NCBI GenBank assembly: GCA_017962235.1
Contig: JAGCVS010000007.1
Location: forward strand, 1-64,000
DNA length: 64,000 bases
Direction of reading: 5' to 3'
Source of the DNA: Bacteroidales bacterium
Lineage (GTDB): Bacteria; Bacteroidota; Bacteroidia; Bacteroidales; UBA932
Positions within the stretch are counted from its first letter, which is position 1; every line of letters starts with the position of its first letter. The position numbers and the translations under genes were made by a program. Shown piece by piece: positions 17,801-25,527 of the stretch. The notes under the pieces are model-generated. The model saw nothing but the letters and a program-made list of their open reading frames with translations. It was not told the origin of the DNA and searched no databases.

Positions 17801-18049
17801 TACACTTACAAAGACTGCTCCTATGTCCGTCTGAAGAACGTCGAGCTGGGATACACCCTGCGTCAGAAGTTCCTCAAACTGGCTCACATAGAGAAGGCCC
17901 GCGTATTCGTGAACGTGAACAACCCGTACACCTGGTGTAACCCGTTCATCAAGGCGTTCGACCCCGAGAAGGTGGCCGGCCAGCAGAACCTCGGATGGAA
18001 CTATCCTCTGCTTATGACATTCAACTCCGGTTTAAACATCAATTTCTAA
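14879..18049 (+). CDS. SusC-like TonB-dependent outer-membrane transporter (PUL unit 1)
   Basis: A 1056-residue SusC/RagA protein. After a signal peptide, a carboxypeptidase-regulatory-like domain (about residues 28-100, KISGVVIDNMGDPIPGVALV) precedes the TonB box region ESVVVGYGVQKK, the plug domain (residues about 115-225, GPLYVIDGI and SITLLKDASAAIYG) and the beta-barrel ending in a terminal Phe (LNINF). It forms the glycan-import pore with the SusD encoded 12 bases downstream. It is 18 bases behind GH92 no. 3 in the same operon and is energised by a TonB-ExbBD complex. Confidence 0.95.
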   Translation: MKILRTIIPILLLLFMTVTAADAANIKISGVVIDNMGDPIPGVALVGPGNVHAITDLDGKFSMTVPDGGEVKVTCLGFLTHSFKARKGDKLTITLMEDHESLEESVVVGYGVQKKAVITGSVTNVAAREIATTTANDLVTKLQGKVSGLNIRNNTSTPGAYDHSINIRGFGGPLYVIDGINRDGTDFNKLNSEDIESITLLKDASAAIYGINAGNGVIIVTTKSGSNQGHTRFQFNANMGLSTPTDRVRMANAYEYYWLRNAANINSGDPEFISPEELEAWRIACETGDDYQTFGQNDEIIHHKNTDWYRETCKDFSVRQEYSLSADGGNKDVKYYFNVNYSNDNGLLKSGDINYDKWSFRTVVTAKLAKDLTLSANVSGYMDDRWDPAADMFNVFRGTICLLPTGSVYATIDPDLPYSYYPYYHSVKEGQSYNAVAQSYAKEGGYHHWVNNAVQSVFTLTYAPEWLPGFEAKGTVSFDKRFAETRILRKNWKMYTYNDITGTVADEDWNPNVQIKNNDNYLHVYHYLGQLNYRKDIGNHHLGASVIAEASVRDNNTTDINKYFDFYTQPELDYAGDSNQSTGGNEDHQRKLGFIGRFNYDYASKYLLEAAVRRDGSYRYHPDVRWGTFPVFSAGWRISEENFMKNNVKWLSNLKLRASWGIMGEDAGTAFQWISGYGIGGGGWWEFTPGSVTQGVTSPALVNEHLSWLKSYLADIGLDMGFFDNKLSVTVDVFQKDKTGLLATRSVDLPNTYGAKFPQENLNSNRTKGIEFSFDWQHRVGDFFYSIQGNATYGRTMNMYIEHGPFTGSWSKYRGANDYRWSGLGWIYNLQGQFQTYEEIDAAPAYSTGQGNRYMQPGDWIFEDVNGDGVIDGDDTRPISLSPGAAPIWNYGLTLSGSWRGIDFSILFQGAAGFTAFYSGPYAEPFWLGGNVPAYLMDSWHHEDIFDSTSPWVKGFFPAVRTMDKDAYRNYASSYTYKDCSYVRLKNVELGYTLRQKFLKLAHIEKARVFVNVNNPYTWCNPFIKAFDPEKVAGQQNLGWNYPLLMTFNSGLNINF

Positions 18050-18055
18050 AGGAGG
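18048..18055 (+). promoter_or_regulatory. Strong Shine-Dalgarno site before susD
   Basis: AAAGGAGG overlaps the susC stop codon and lies six bases before the susD ATG. Most Bacteroidota genes lack such sites, so this one is notable and fixes the start. Confidence 0.6.
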
Positions 18056-18061
18056 CGAGTT

Positions 18062-20035
18062 ATGAAAAAGATATTCTACATTATAAGCATATTCGCAACC
18101 CTCAGCCTTTTTGCAGGCTGTGCCGACTTCCTGGATGTGAAGCCTACCAACAAAGTATCTGCAGACGAGGTAGTATCTTCTCCGGCAGGTATCCGCGCAT
18201 TCCTGGCCAACCTCTACTACAGGATGCCCATAGAGGCGTTTGACTTTACCTGTGAGAGCAGGCCCTGCCCCGACCAGGGTTACCGCGACGGCTTCCACTT
18301 CAACGACGGTGCCCCCAACAACAGCGGGCGCTACACTTGGGTACTCACCGATGACTGCACCGGCCCCGAGGTGAACGAGATTCCCGGCGAGGCTTACTAT
18401 CAGTGGTGGGACACCGCATTTGAGCTGCTCCACGACCTGAACGAGTTCACCGCCCTTATCCCCACCCTGGAATCTGTGAACGAGGATACCCGCAACGAAC
18501 TCATGGGACAGAGCTGGTTTATCCGCGGCCAGATTTACTTTGCACTGGCCCGCCGCTACGGTGGCGTTCCCAAGATAGAGAAAGTGGAACCGCTGGATAT
18601 CAACAACGACGAAGCGCTTGACGAGGTACTCGCCAAGCTCAAGATACCCCGCATGAAAGAGGTGGACACATGGGATTATGTTATCCATTGCTTTGACGAG
18701 GCAGCCCGTCTGCTCAGCGAAAACACCACCGACTATCCCAACCATACCATGGCCAACAAGTGGACCGCGCTGGGATACAAGAGCCGTGCATCGCTGCATG
18801 CAGCATCCCTTGCCAAGTTCTGGGACGAGGCTCCCCTTACCGGCGAAGCTGTGGACGAAGGCTGCGTGGGCGGCTTTACCACTGAGGATATGAACCGCTA
18901 TTACGAGGCTTGCCTGGACAGCAGCAAGCAACTCATAGAATGCGGTCTGTTCAACCTGTACATGCCCAACCCCGCATCTCCCGAGGAGGCTACCAAGAAC
19001 TACATCCACATGTTTCAGAAGCCGGAGGATGCCCAGATAGAGACCATCTTTGTAAAGGGCTTCTACAAGAAGGGCCGTAAATACGGCACCAACCAGGATG
19101 TATGGGGTCAGCCGGCACAGACCGGCGGCGCATGGCCTCACCCCGGCCGTATGAATCCGACCCTGGCGTTTGTGGATAACTTTGAGAGGTACGACAACCC
19201 TGGTCAGAGCGCTCCGATTGTTACCTACGAAGGTGAGAAATTCGACTTCGACGGCTACAACGAGGGTCGCATATACCGCAAGTTCGACAACCCTCTGGAT
19301 ATGTTCGAGGGCAAGGATGCCCGCCTGGCGGCCATCACCATCCTCCCCAACTCATACTGGCGTGACACCCTCATCGTAATCCAGGCCGGTGTGATAGATA
19401 TGAACGGCAAGATCCACCACGACATTACTTCTGATATGAAGGCTCAGTACATGGGCTGGGACGGCAAGGTCCACTATCAGTTCGGAGCTGCAGACAACAA
19501 GTTCTTCAGCGGTTTCTGCTACGAGCGTGGAAACAACACCCGCACCGGTTTCAGCTTCCGCAAGTATATGGATCCCACATTCGTATCTTCCGGTTCCGTA
19601 TGGAACGAGTCTACTACAGACTGGATTGATCTCCGCTTCGCTGAGATTCTGCTGAACTATGCAGAGGCCTATGCAGAGAGCGGTCTGGGTGATGCAGGTC
19701 TGGCCCGCGAGTGTCTCAACCGCACCCGCCGCCGCGCCGCATTCACCACAGATATCGACTGCACCCCGGAGAACGTACAGCGCGAGCGCCGTTCCGAGCT
19801 GGGTATGGAGAACGCCCGCAACTGGGACCTGGTACGCCGTCGTGAATTCCACAAGATATTCGACGGTGTCCGCCACGGCGCCCTGGAGCCCATCCTGGAT
19901 TTGCGTGACGGCAAGACCTTCTTTGTGCGCGCATACCGCCAGTATACCGGAACACTCCTGTTCAAGGAGAAATACTACTACCGCGGCATCCCCGGCTGGA
20001 ACGTCAGCGGTCTGATTAAGAACCCTCAGCAATAA
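18062..20035 (+). CDS. SusD/RagB-like surface glycan-binding lipoprotein (PUL unit 1)
   Basis: A 657-residue SusD/RagB protein. The lipobox LFAGC puts the lipidated Cys at residue 20, followed by ADFLDVKPTNKVSADEV, the classic SusD start. TPR-like helices fill the middle (QSWFIRGQIYFALARRYGGVPKI), and the C-terminal region has DLRFAEILLNYAEAYAESG and ERRSELGMENARNWDLVRRREF, both conserved in the family. It caps the SusC barrel at the cell surface and binds the mannan. The size is somewhat above the usual 500-600 residues. Confidence 0.95.
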   Translation: MKKIFYIISIFATLSLFAGCADFLDVKPTNKVSADEVVSSPAGIRAFLANLYYRMPIEAFDFTCESRPCPDQGYRDGFHFNDGAPNNSGRYTWVLTDDCTGPEVNEIPGEAYYQWWDTAFELLHDLNEFTALIPTLESVNEDTRNELMGQSWFIRGQIYFALARRYGGVPKIEKVEPLDINNDEALDEVLAKLKIPRMKEVDTWDYVIHCFDEAARLLSENTTDYPNHTMANKWTALGYKSRASLHAASLAKFWDEAPLTGEAVDEGCVGGFTTEDMNRYYEACLDSSKQLIECGLFNLYMPNPASPEEATKNYIHMFQKPEDAQIETIFVKGFYKKGRKYGTNQDVWGQPAQTGGAWPHPGRMNPTLAFVDNFERYDNPGQSAPIVTYEGEKFDFDGYNEGRIYRKFDNPLDMFEGKDARLAAITILPNSYWRDTLIVIQAGVIDMNGKIHHDITSDMKAQYMGWDGKVHYQFGAADNKFFSGFCYERGNNTRTGFSFRKYMDPTFVSSGSVWNESTTDWIDLRFAEILLNYAEAYAESGLGDAGLARECLNRTRRRAAFTTDIDCTPENVQRERRSELGMENARNWDLVRRREFHKIFDGVRHGALEPILDLRDGKTFFVRAYRQYTGTLLFKEKYYYRGIPGWNVSGLIKNPQQ

Positions 20036-20047
20036 AAGGATACGCAT

Positions 20048-21952
20048 ATGAAAAAGATATTTAACTGGGTATTCACTCTCTCTGTGGCTGTTGCTCTTAC
20101 AGCCTGCCTGGGAGACAATTATCAGCAACCCGACTCCGGTTTTCACGGCGGCGTATTCGATGCCGAGACCGGTGACCTGATTCAGCAGGATATCGGCGGC
20201 GAGGGCTCTCAGATAGAGGTTCTGGAATGGACAAAGGACAGTGAGGGCAACCTCATCTATCCCAAGCCCGACACCCGCCGTCTGAACTTTATGACAGACG
20301 GTAACTTCCGCGACAACAACTTCTTCAAGGGAGATTACCGCATACAGTTCAACCTTACAAACTTCAACAACAGTACGGTTGTGCTGGAGAGCAAGGACTC
20401 CGACATAAAGGAAGAGACCATTACGGAGGATATTACAAACGAGGAAACCGGCGAGGTGACTCAAAAGACAACTACCTTCAAGGTAATCCATCTCAAGGGC
20501 GACACCGAGATGAACATCAAGGCCCTGCCCTGGTGCCGCGTTACCGTTAAGGAGATTAGGTTTGACGACGAAAAGCAGCGCGTGTTCGCACAGTTCGAGG
20601 TGGAGAGCACCAGCAACAACCCCGTTGAGGAGGTTGGTCTGTTCTGCGACCAGTCCAAACACGTCTCCTACAGTATCAACAACTGGGGCGACAACTCTTC
20701 CAAGAAGGTGAAGGTAGGGCGCGTGCTCACAGAGCCTACGACCTTTACCGTGAAGATGCCCCTCACAATGTTCCAGGACAAGGACAGCGATAAGGACTAC
20801 TGGATCCGCGTGGGTGCCCACACCAAGGTGGAAGGCTCTTCCGACGTCCGTTGGAACTATGCTCCCGCACAGATGATCCACATTGTAATGAAGCCCGTAG
20901 AGACCAAACCTATGGGTATCCGCTGGGATCTGTTTGACAAGAAATACGAGGAGATGTGGCAGAACGGCAAGCACAAGAGTCTGGACCAGCTCTACTTTGA
21001 CGATAAGGACTTCAAGAGCGGCGACGGCTGCTATGTGGCCGTTTCCGGTCCCGTGACAGAGGATGCCGGTTACAGGTTCACCACCTATATCTCTCCCGGA
21101 GAGGGCAAGGGCGGTATCAAGCCTGTATTCGATATCAGCAGCATTCCCGAGGAGGGCTGCCACATGCAGCTCACCATGTATATCTCGGATGCAACCAAGC
21201 TCAAGTTTGACGAGCAGAGCCAGATAGAGATCGGTTCCAACGCCGTGTTCGACGACGAGGAGATCTGCTGGATTTTCGGTGCCTTTGCCAACCAGGTGAA
21301 GAATGGATGGCAGACGCTTGATTTGTCACTGCCTGAGGCTTCCGGTAAGATTGGTACATTCCGTCCCAAGCGCGTCAACTGGTTCCGTCTCTACCACAAG
21401 GACTTTGAAGGTAACGTAACCCTTAAGTTCGATGAGATTCGCTTCTACTACAAGACCATGATAGAGAGCTGTGACTTTGTTGACGGATGGGCAGGAACCG
21501 CTGCCGTTACTCTGGACGAGAGCGACTGCCAGGAAGGCGAGGGCGCAGTTTCCACCACCAACAATGCCGACGGTATCCGTCTGCAGAAGACCTGGGGCAA
21601 AGAGTATCTCCCCACCACAAGGGCTGGCGGCCACTTCCAGTTCTGGCTCTTTGTCTCCGATGCATCCGCATTCAACGGCGTGGACAACCAGGTCGAGATA
21701 GGCAGCGGCGGCCGTGCCGATGTAAACGAGCTCCACTGGGCTCTTCCTACACTCACCGACGGCTGGAACAAGATTGACCTGAAGCTTGAAGATGCTATAG
21801 AGGTCGGCGGTGACTTTGACGTGAGAAGTATGAACTGGTTCCGCGTTTACAGCAACTGCAAGCTTGCAGCGGGCAGCGTTACCATGAAGGTAGACCGTCT
21901 GCGCTTCTACAAAGAGGGCTTCAAGTCCGGAATTGCAGATTTTGAGGATTAA
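20048..21952 (+). CDS. Surface lipoprotein with DUF3823-like N-terminus and two beta-sandwich modules
   Basis: A 634-residue lipoprotein (lipobox LTAC, Cys20). The first 290 residues look like a DUF3823/SusE-type region (SGFHGGVFDAETGDLI). Two homologous modules follow, at about 315-468 and 473-624, each with the pattern IEIGS, then GW(Q/N)-(T/K)-(L/I)-DL-L, NWFR and a closing DEIRFYY or DRLRFYK. The same module occurs in the next protein. From its place behind susCD it should be a surface glycan-binding protein (SusE/F position). The module resembles a carbohydrate-binding beta-sandwich, but I cannot assign it to a CBM family. Confidence 0.75.
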   Translation: MKKIFNWVFTLSVAVALTACLGDNYQQPDSGFHGGVFDAETGDLIQQDIGGEGSQIEVLEWTKDSEGNLIYPKPDTRRLNFMTDGNFRDNNFFKGDYRIQFNLTNFNNSTVVLESKDSDIKEETITEDITNEETGEVTQKTTTFKVIHLKGDTEMNIKALPWCRVTVKEIRFDDEKQRVFAQFEVESTSNNPVEEVGLFCDQSKHVSYSINNWGDNSSKKVKVGRVLTEPTTFTVKMPLTMFQDKDSDKDYWIRVGAHTKVEGSSDVRWNYAPAQMIHIVMKPVETKPMGIRWDLFDKKYEEMWQNGKHKSLDQLYFDDKDFKSGDGCYVAVSGPVTEDAGYRFTTYISPGEGKGGIKPVFDISSIPEEGCHMQLTMYISDATKLKFDEQSQIEIGSNAVFDDEEICWIFGAFANQVKNGWQTLDLSLPEASGKIGTFRPKRVNWFRLYHKDFEGNVTLKFDEIRFYYKTMIESCDFVDGWAGTAAVTLDESDCQEGEGAVSTTNNADGIRLQKTWGKEYLPTTRAGGHFQFWLFVSDASAFNGVDNQVEIGSGGRADVNELHWALPTLTDGWNKIDLKLEDAIEVGGDFDVRSMNWFRVYSNCKLAAGSVTMKVDRLRFYKEGFKSGIADFED

Positions 21953-21991
21953 CTGATATAACTATATTATTAACAACTAACACTTTATTTC

Positions 21992-24031
21992 ATGAAAAGA
22001 GCATTAATCGCTTTGCTTGCAGTGGTTGCAATGGCAGCCTCCTGCAACCCTGAGCCCGGTGTTGTCAAGGTCACAGGCGTAAAGCTCAACCAGAACACCG
22101 CATCTGTAGTGGAAGGTGAGTCGCTGACTCTCAAGGCCATCGTTTCCCCTTCCGATGCAGAGAACAAGGAGCTCTCCTGGAAATCGAGCAACGATGCTGT
22201 GGCAACAGTAGACCAGAGCGGTAAGGTAACCGGCAAGAAAGAGGGATCTGCTACCATCACCGCTACCTCTACCGACGGCACCGACGTTTCTGACAAGTGC
22301 GAGCTGACTGTTGTCAAGAAGGCAATCCTTGTCACTGCAATCGGTCTGGACGAATCGGAGGCAACCCTCAGGCCGGACGAGACCCTGCAGCTCACCGCTG
22401 TTGTATCTCCCAAGGACGCTACCGTTCAGGCAGTTACCTGGAGCAGTTCCGATTCCGGCGTAGCTACCGTAGACCAGAACGGTCTGGTTAAGGCAGTGGG
22501 CGGCGGTATCACCAACATCACTGCAGCATCCACCGACGGCAGCAATATTGTCAGCGACCCTTGCGTGGTTACCGTTATCGTGCCTCAGCCCATCTTTGCA
22601 AAGTACAAACAGATCACTCTTCGCGAGGGACAGAACCTTACCGCAGACTGCTGCATATGGGTTTATTATGGCTCCGAGACCGATTATCTGAACCGTGACG
22701 ACCTCATGGCACCCATGGCAACCTGCACCTCCAGCAACGAGGGCGTGGTTACCGTAGCCAAGGTTTCAGAAGAAGATGACGAGAACTTTGCCATCAACGT
22801 ATACTCCGTTGCTCCCGGCACTGCAGAAATCACTGTAACTGAGATCAACGGCGCAGAGATCAAGATCCCCGTAACCGTTACCCCTATGGGCGAGATTACA
22901 GAGGATTGGCTCCCCGGCATCAGCCTGCTTGATCCTACACATCTGTATGATGACAAGGGCAAGGGCTGGTACGCCGATGGCGAGCGCTTCTTAGGTGATG
23001 GCTACGCTCTTGGTACACAGTGCTTCCACGTGAAGAATATCGGCCGTACAGACGGTGATGGCAACCCCAGAAGCGTATATCTGGTGGCACAGGCAAAATT
23101 TGACAGGGTTGATATATCCGCAATCAAGAACCCTGCCCTCTATGTACGTGCATACGTAAGCGATGTCAGCAGACTTATTTGTCATGACGCACGTTCCCAG
23201 TTCGAGCTTGCCAGCCAGGGCATGGACGATGAGGAGCTTACCTGGACCGGCGGCCGCGTGTTTACAAACTGGCCCGCTTGTGCAGCTACTGCCCATTTTG
23301 AACTTCATAATGGTTGGAATACCATCGTGATGCCGCTCGACTATGCAGAGGGTGACAAGACTGGTTTCCGTCCTGGAAAGGTTAACTGGTTCAGATGGTA
23401 CAGCGACCCCGGCGACCAGGCTGTAGGCGGCGAGTATGACCTCTCCGGCGGCGACCTTGAGTTCGCTATAGACCAGCTCCGCGTTATCGACTGGACCGAG
23501 TACGATGCTATCGACTATTCTCAGATCTGGATGGAGAGTGGTACCGCAAACAACTGGGGCGCTTACGAGTGGAAAGACGAACTTGACGGACACCATGGCG
23601 TATTTGGCGCAACCGACGATTTCCTCTACAAGGCAATCTCCAACTTCTGGCTGCGTGCACGCCGCAACGCTTGGCTGCCCCGTGAGTACTCTATTCCTTG
23701 TAACATGACTCCTGAGGAGCTCAAGTTTGTCTGGAACTACTGGGTAGACGATCCTGAATACTTCGCAAGTGTGGATACCAGAATCGAGCTCTGCACCGGT
23801 GCAACCAACTATGACAAGGATAACTTCTCATGGTCTTATGTCCCCGGCGCCATCACCCTGAAGAAGGGTTGGAATACCCTGGAGCAGGATATGGCAAGCC
23901 ATTCCGACACTGTTGATCCTCACAGTCTGTTCACATTCCGTATGGTTTTGACCCCGGGCGACAACTCCAAGCCCAGCCGTCATTCTTACTACATCGACGA
24001 CCTGAGAATCGTGCCAAAGAATCAACAATAA
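21992..24031 (+). CDS. Surface lipoprotein with BIG2 repeats and beta-sandwich binding modules
   Basis: A 679-residue lipoprotein (lipobox MAASC, Cys18). Two bacterial Ig-like BIG2 domains lie at about residues 25-107 and 110-196 (VTGVKLNQNTASVVEGESL; VSPSDAENKELSWKSSNDAV). A third Ig-like domain covers about 200-298. Two modules related to those in the preceding lipoprotein follow at about 310-500 and 505-675 (NGWNTIVMPL, VNWFRWYS, AIDQLRVI). The Ig domains would act as a spacer that holds the binding modules away from the membrane. It is the last gene of unit 1 and is followed by a terminator. Confidence 0.78.
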   Translation: MKRALIALLAVVAMAASCNPEPGVVKVTGVKLNQNTASVVEGESLTLKAIVSPSDAENKELSWKSSNDAVATVDQSGKVTGKKEGSATITATSTDGTDVSDKCELTVVKKAILVTAIGLDESEATLRPDETLQLTAVVSPKDATVQAVTWSSSDSGVATVDQNGLVKAVGGGITNITAASTDGSNIVSDPCVVTVIVPQPIFAKYKQITLREGQNLTADCCIWVYYGSETDYLNRDDLMAPMATCTSSNEGVVTVAKVSEEDDENFAINVYSVAPGTAEITVTEINGAEIKIPVTVTPMGEITEDWLPGISLLDPTHLYDDKGKGWYADGERFLGDGYALGTQCFHVKNIGRTDGDGNPRSVYLVAQAKFDRVDISAIKNPALYVRAYVSDVSRLICHDARSQFELASQGMDDEELTWTGGRVFTNWPACAATAHFELHNGWNTIVMPLDYAEGDKTGFRPGKVNWFRWYSDPGDQAVGGEYDLSGGDLEFAIDQLRVIDWTEYDAIDYSQIWMESGTANNWGAYEWKDELDGHHGVFGATDDFLYKAISNFWLRARRNAWLPREYSIPCNMTPEELKFVWNYWVDDPEYFASVDTRIELCTGATNYDKDNFSWSYVPGAITLKKGWNTLEQDMASHSDTVDPHSLFTFRMVLTPGDNSKPSRHSYYIDDLRIVPKNQQ

Positions 24032-24049
24032 AACCTACTATGAAAAATC

Positions 24050-24090
24050 GAGGGCGACCCGCTGAGGGCCGCCCTCTTTTTTTTGTTTTT
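24050..24090 (+). terminator. Rho-independent terminator of PUL unit 1
   Basis: GAGGGCG (24050-24056) pairs with CGCCCTC (24070-24076), extended by CCC/GGG across one mismatch around the loop GCTGA, and is followed by eight T and a second T-run. It separates the two PUL transcription units. Confidence 0.9.
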
Positions 24091-24125
24091 ACGTGTAAAA
24101 AGACTAATTTCGTCAATCGGTTGAA
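24082..24125 (+). promoter_or_regulatory. Promoter with LacI-type operator of PUL unit 2
   Basis: TTTG (24082-24085), 19 nt, then TAATTTCG (24105-24112) forms a Bacteroidota-type promoter whose -33 sits in the T-tail of the preceding terminator. GTCAATCGGTTGAA (24112-24125) starts at the last base of the -7 box and shares the AATCGGTTGA core with the operator at 5324-5337. Both -7-like boxes end in TTCG instead of TTTG, which suggests matched, repressible promoters. Confidence 0.7.
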
Positions 24126-24144
24126 TAATCTTAAAATTTATAAT

Positions 24145-25527
24145 ATGAAGCGACTTGCAACTCTATTTTCTGCACTGCTTCTGGTGCTGGCAATCTCTTG
24201 TACAAAAATCATTGACGAAACCAAGACCTACTACGTGGAGGTACCCGTTGAGGTGCCAGTCCAGACGGAGGATGGTGACATAGTGCTTGCCTGCAGCGTG
24301 GCTGCCTTTGGCGTGTCACCGGAGAACACCCCGGCAGAGAACAAGGTGCGTCTGCAGGAGGCCATCGACTGGGCTTCTCCCAGGGGTGCGGCCCTGTTTG
24401 TGGAGCCGGTAGATGGAGGCTATCCCGTTCAGAGCGGTCTGGTTCTCAAGAAGAACGTCTCCTTGATAGGCGTTCACGGTCCCACTGGCCGCGGTACAGT
24501 GAAAGAAATCAGGAATGAGGCGGGCGAATTGGTAGATCGTTATCCTACCGGCTCTCTGTTTGTGATTACAGACGACAAGCATCCTTTTATCACCGTGCAG
24601 AGCGCAACCCAGATCAAGGGTATCCAGTTCGATTATCCCGAACAGTCGTTCAATCAGGAGGGCAAGATGATAGAGTATCCCCCCACAATCAAGGTGTCCA
24701 GGGACCAGGCCGTGCATGGCGTCACCCTCAGGTGTCTCACATTCTACGGATGCTACTTTGCGATGGACTTCAGGGCAAAGAAAGAGTGCCCCTGCGAGCA
24801 GATTCTCTTCGAACACTGCTACGGTTATCCCATTGGCGGCCGCTTCATAGCAATCGATTATTGCTACGACATTCCCCGCATCCTCCACTGCCACGTGAAC
24901 CCGGCGATAATGCGTGAGTTCAGGGGCGATTACACCAATGTGATGAACGATTATGTGGCCAACCAGAAGACGTATGCATACTGGATTGACCATACCGACA
25001 ACGCCCAGGTAATGGACATCTTCACATTCGCCACATTCGGCGGCATCTATCTGGGCCCCAGTACATATGGCCAGCTCACCAACTTCAACTTCGACCAGGT
25101 GAGCATAGGTGTGTTCAAGGATGGTGACTCAGCTTTCAACCGCATCTGGGAGATTTCACAGGGCTCAATAATTGCCAGCTTCTCTCCCGACGGCAAGGTG
25201 GAAAACATCCATCCGTTCGTTGTACAGGGCTACGGTCAGTTATCCATCTCCAATGTGGACTGCTTCTGCGGCCGGGCTGCTGCGGTCACCCTCACAACCC
25301 AGGGAGTCTCATACGACTATCTCAAGGTACAAGGTAATACCTGGGTGATTGTTACCGGTGTGAACTGCCGCATGCGCAACTATCAGTCTTCAGTTCCCAT
25401 CACCATCAGCAATTCCAAGGCGCAGGTAAGCTTTTTGAATTGCTCCAACAAGCTGGGTAATCTGTTTGACTTCCGGCGCACAGGTGAAGATCCCAACGAT
25501 AAAGGCACTTATACTGTATATGAATAA
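24145..25527 (+). CDS. Lipoprotein with right-handed beta-helix (pectate-lyase-like) fold
   Basis: A 460-residue protein whose lipobox LAISC places the lipidated Cys at residue 18. The body is built of short repeated strands typical of a right-handed parallel beta-helix (for example VSLIGVHG, TQIKGIQFDY, VHGVTLRCLTFYGC, LSISNVDCFCG). Residues 60-90 (NKVRLQEAIDWASPRGAALFVEPVDG) resemble the start of pectate-lyase-3-like domains. Catalytic residues cannot be named. The ATG at 24145 is preferred because the longer frame reads through the terminator and promoter. First gene of PUL unit 2; it overlaps the next gene by eight bases. It could be a polysaccharide lyase, a hydrolase or a binding protein. 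Confidence 0.7.
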   Translation: MKRLATLFSALLLVLAISCTKIIDETKTYYVEVPVEVPVQTEDGDIVLACSVAAFGVSPENTPAENKVRLQEAIDWASPRGAALFVEPVDGGYPVQSGLVLKKNVSLIGVHGPTGRGTVKEIRNEAGELVDRYPTGSLFVITDDKHPFITVQSATQIKGIQFDYPEQSFNQEGKMIEYPPTIKVSRDQAVHGVTLRCLTFYGCYFAMDFRAKKECPCEQILFEHCYGYPIGGRFIAIDYCYDIPRILHCHVNPAIMREFRGDYTNVMNDYVANQKTYAYWIDHTDNAQVMDIFTFATFGGIYLGPSTYGQLTNFNFDQVSIGVFKDGDSAFNRIWEISQGSIIASFSPDGKVENIHPFVVQGYGQLSISNVDCFCGRAAAVTLTTQGVSYDYLKVQGNTWVIVTGVNCRMRNYQSSVPITISNSKAQVSFLNCSNKLGNLFDFRRTGEDPNDKGTYTVYE

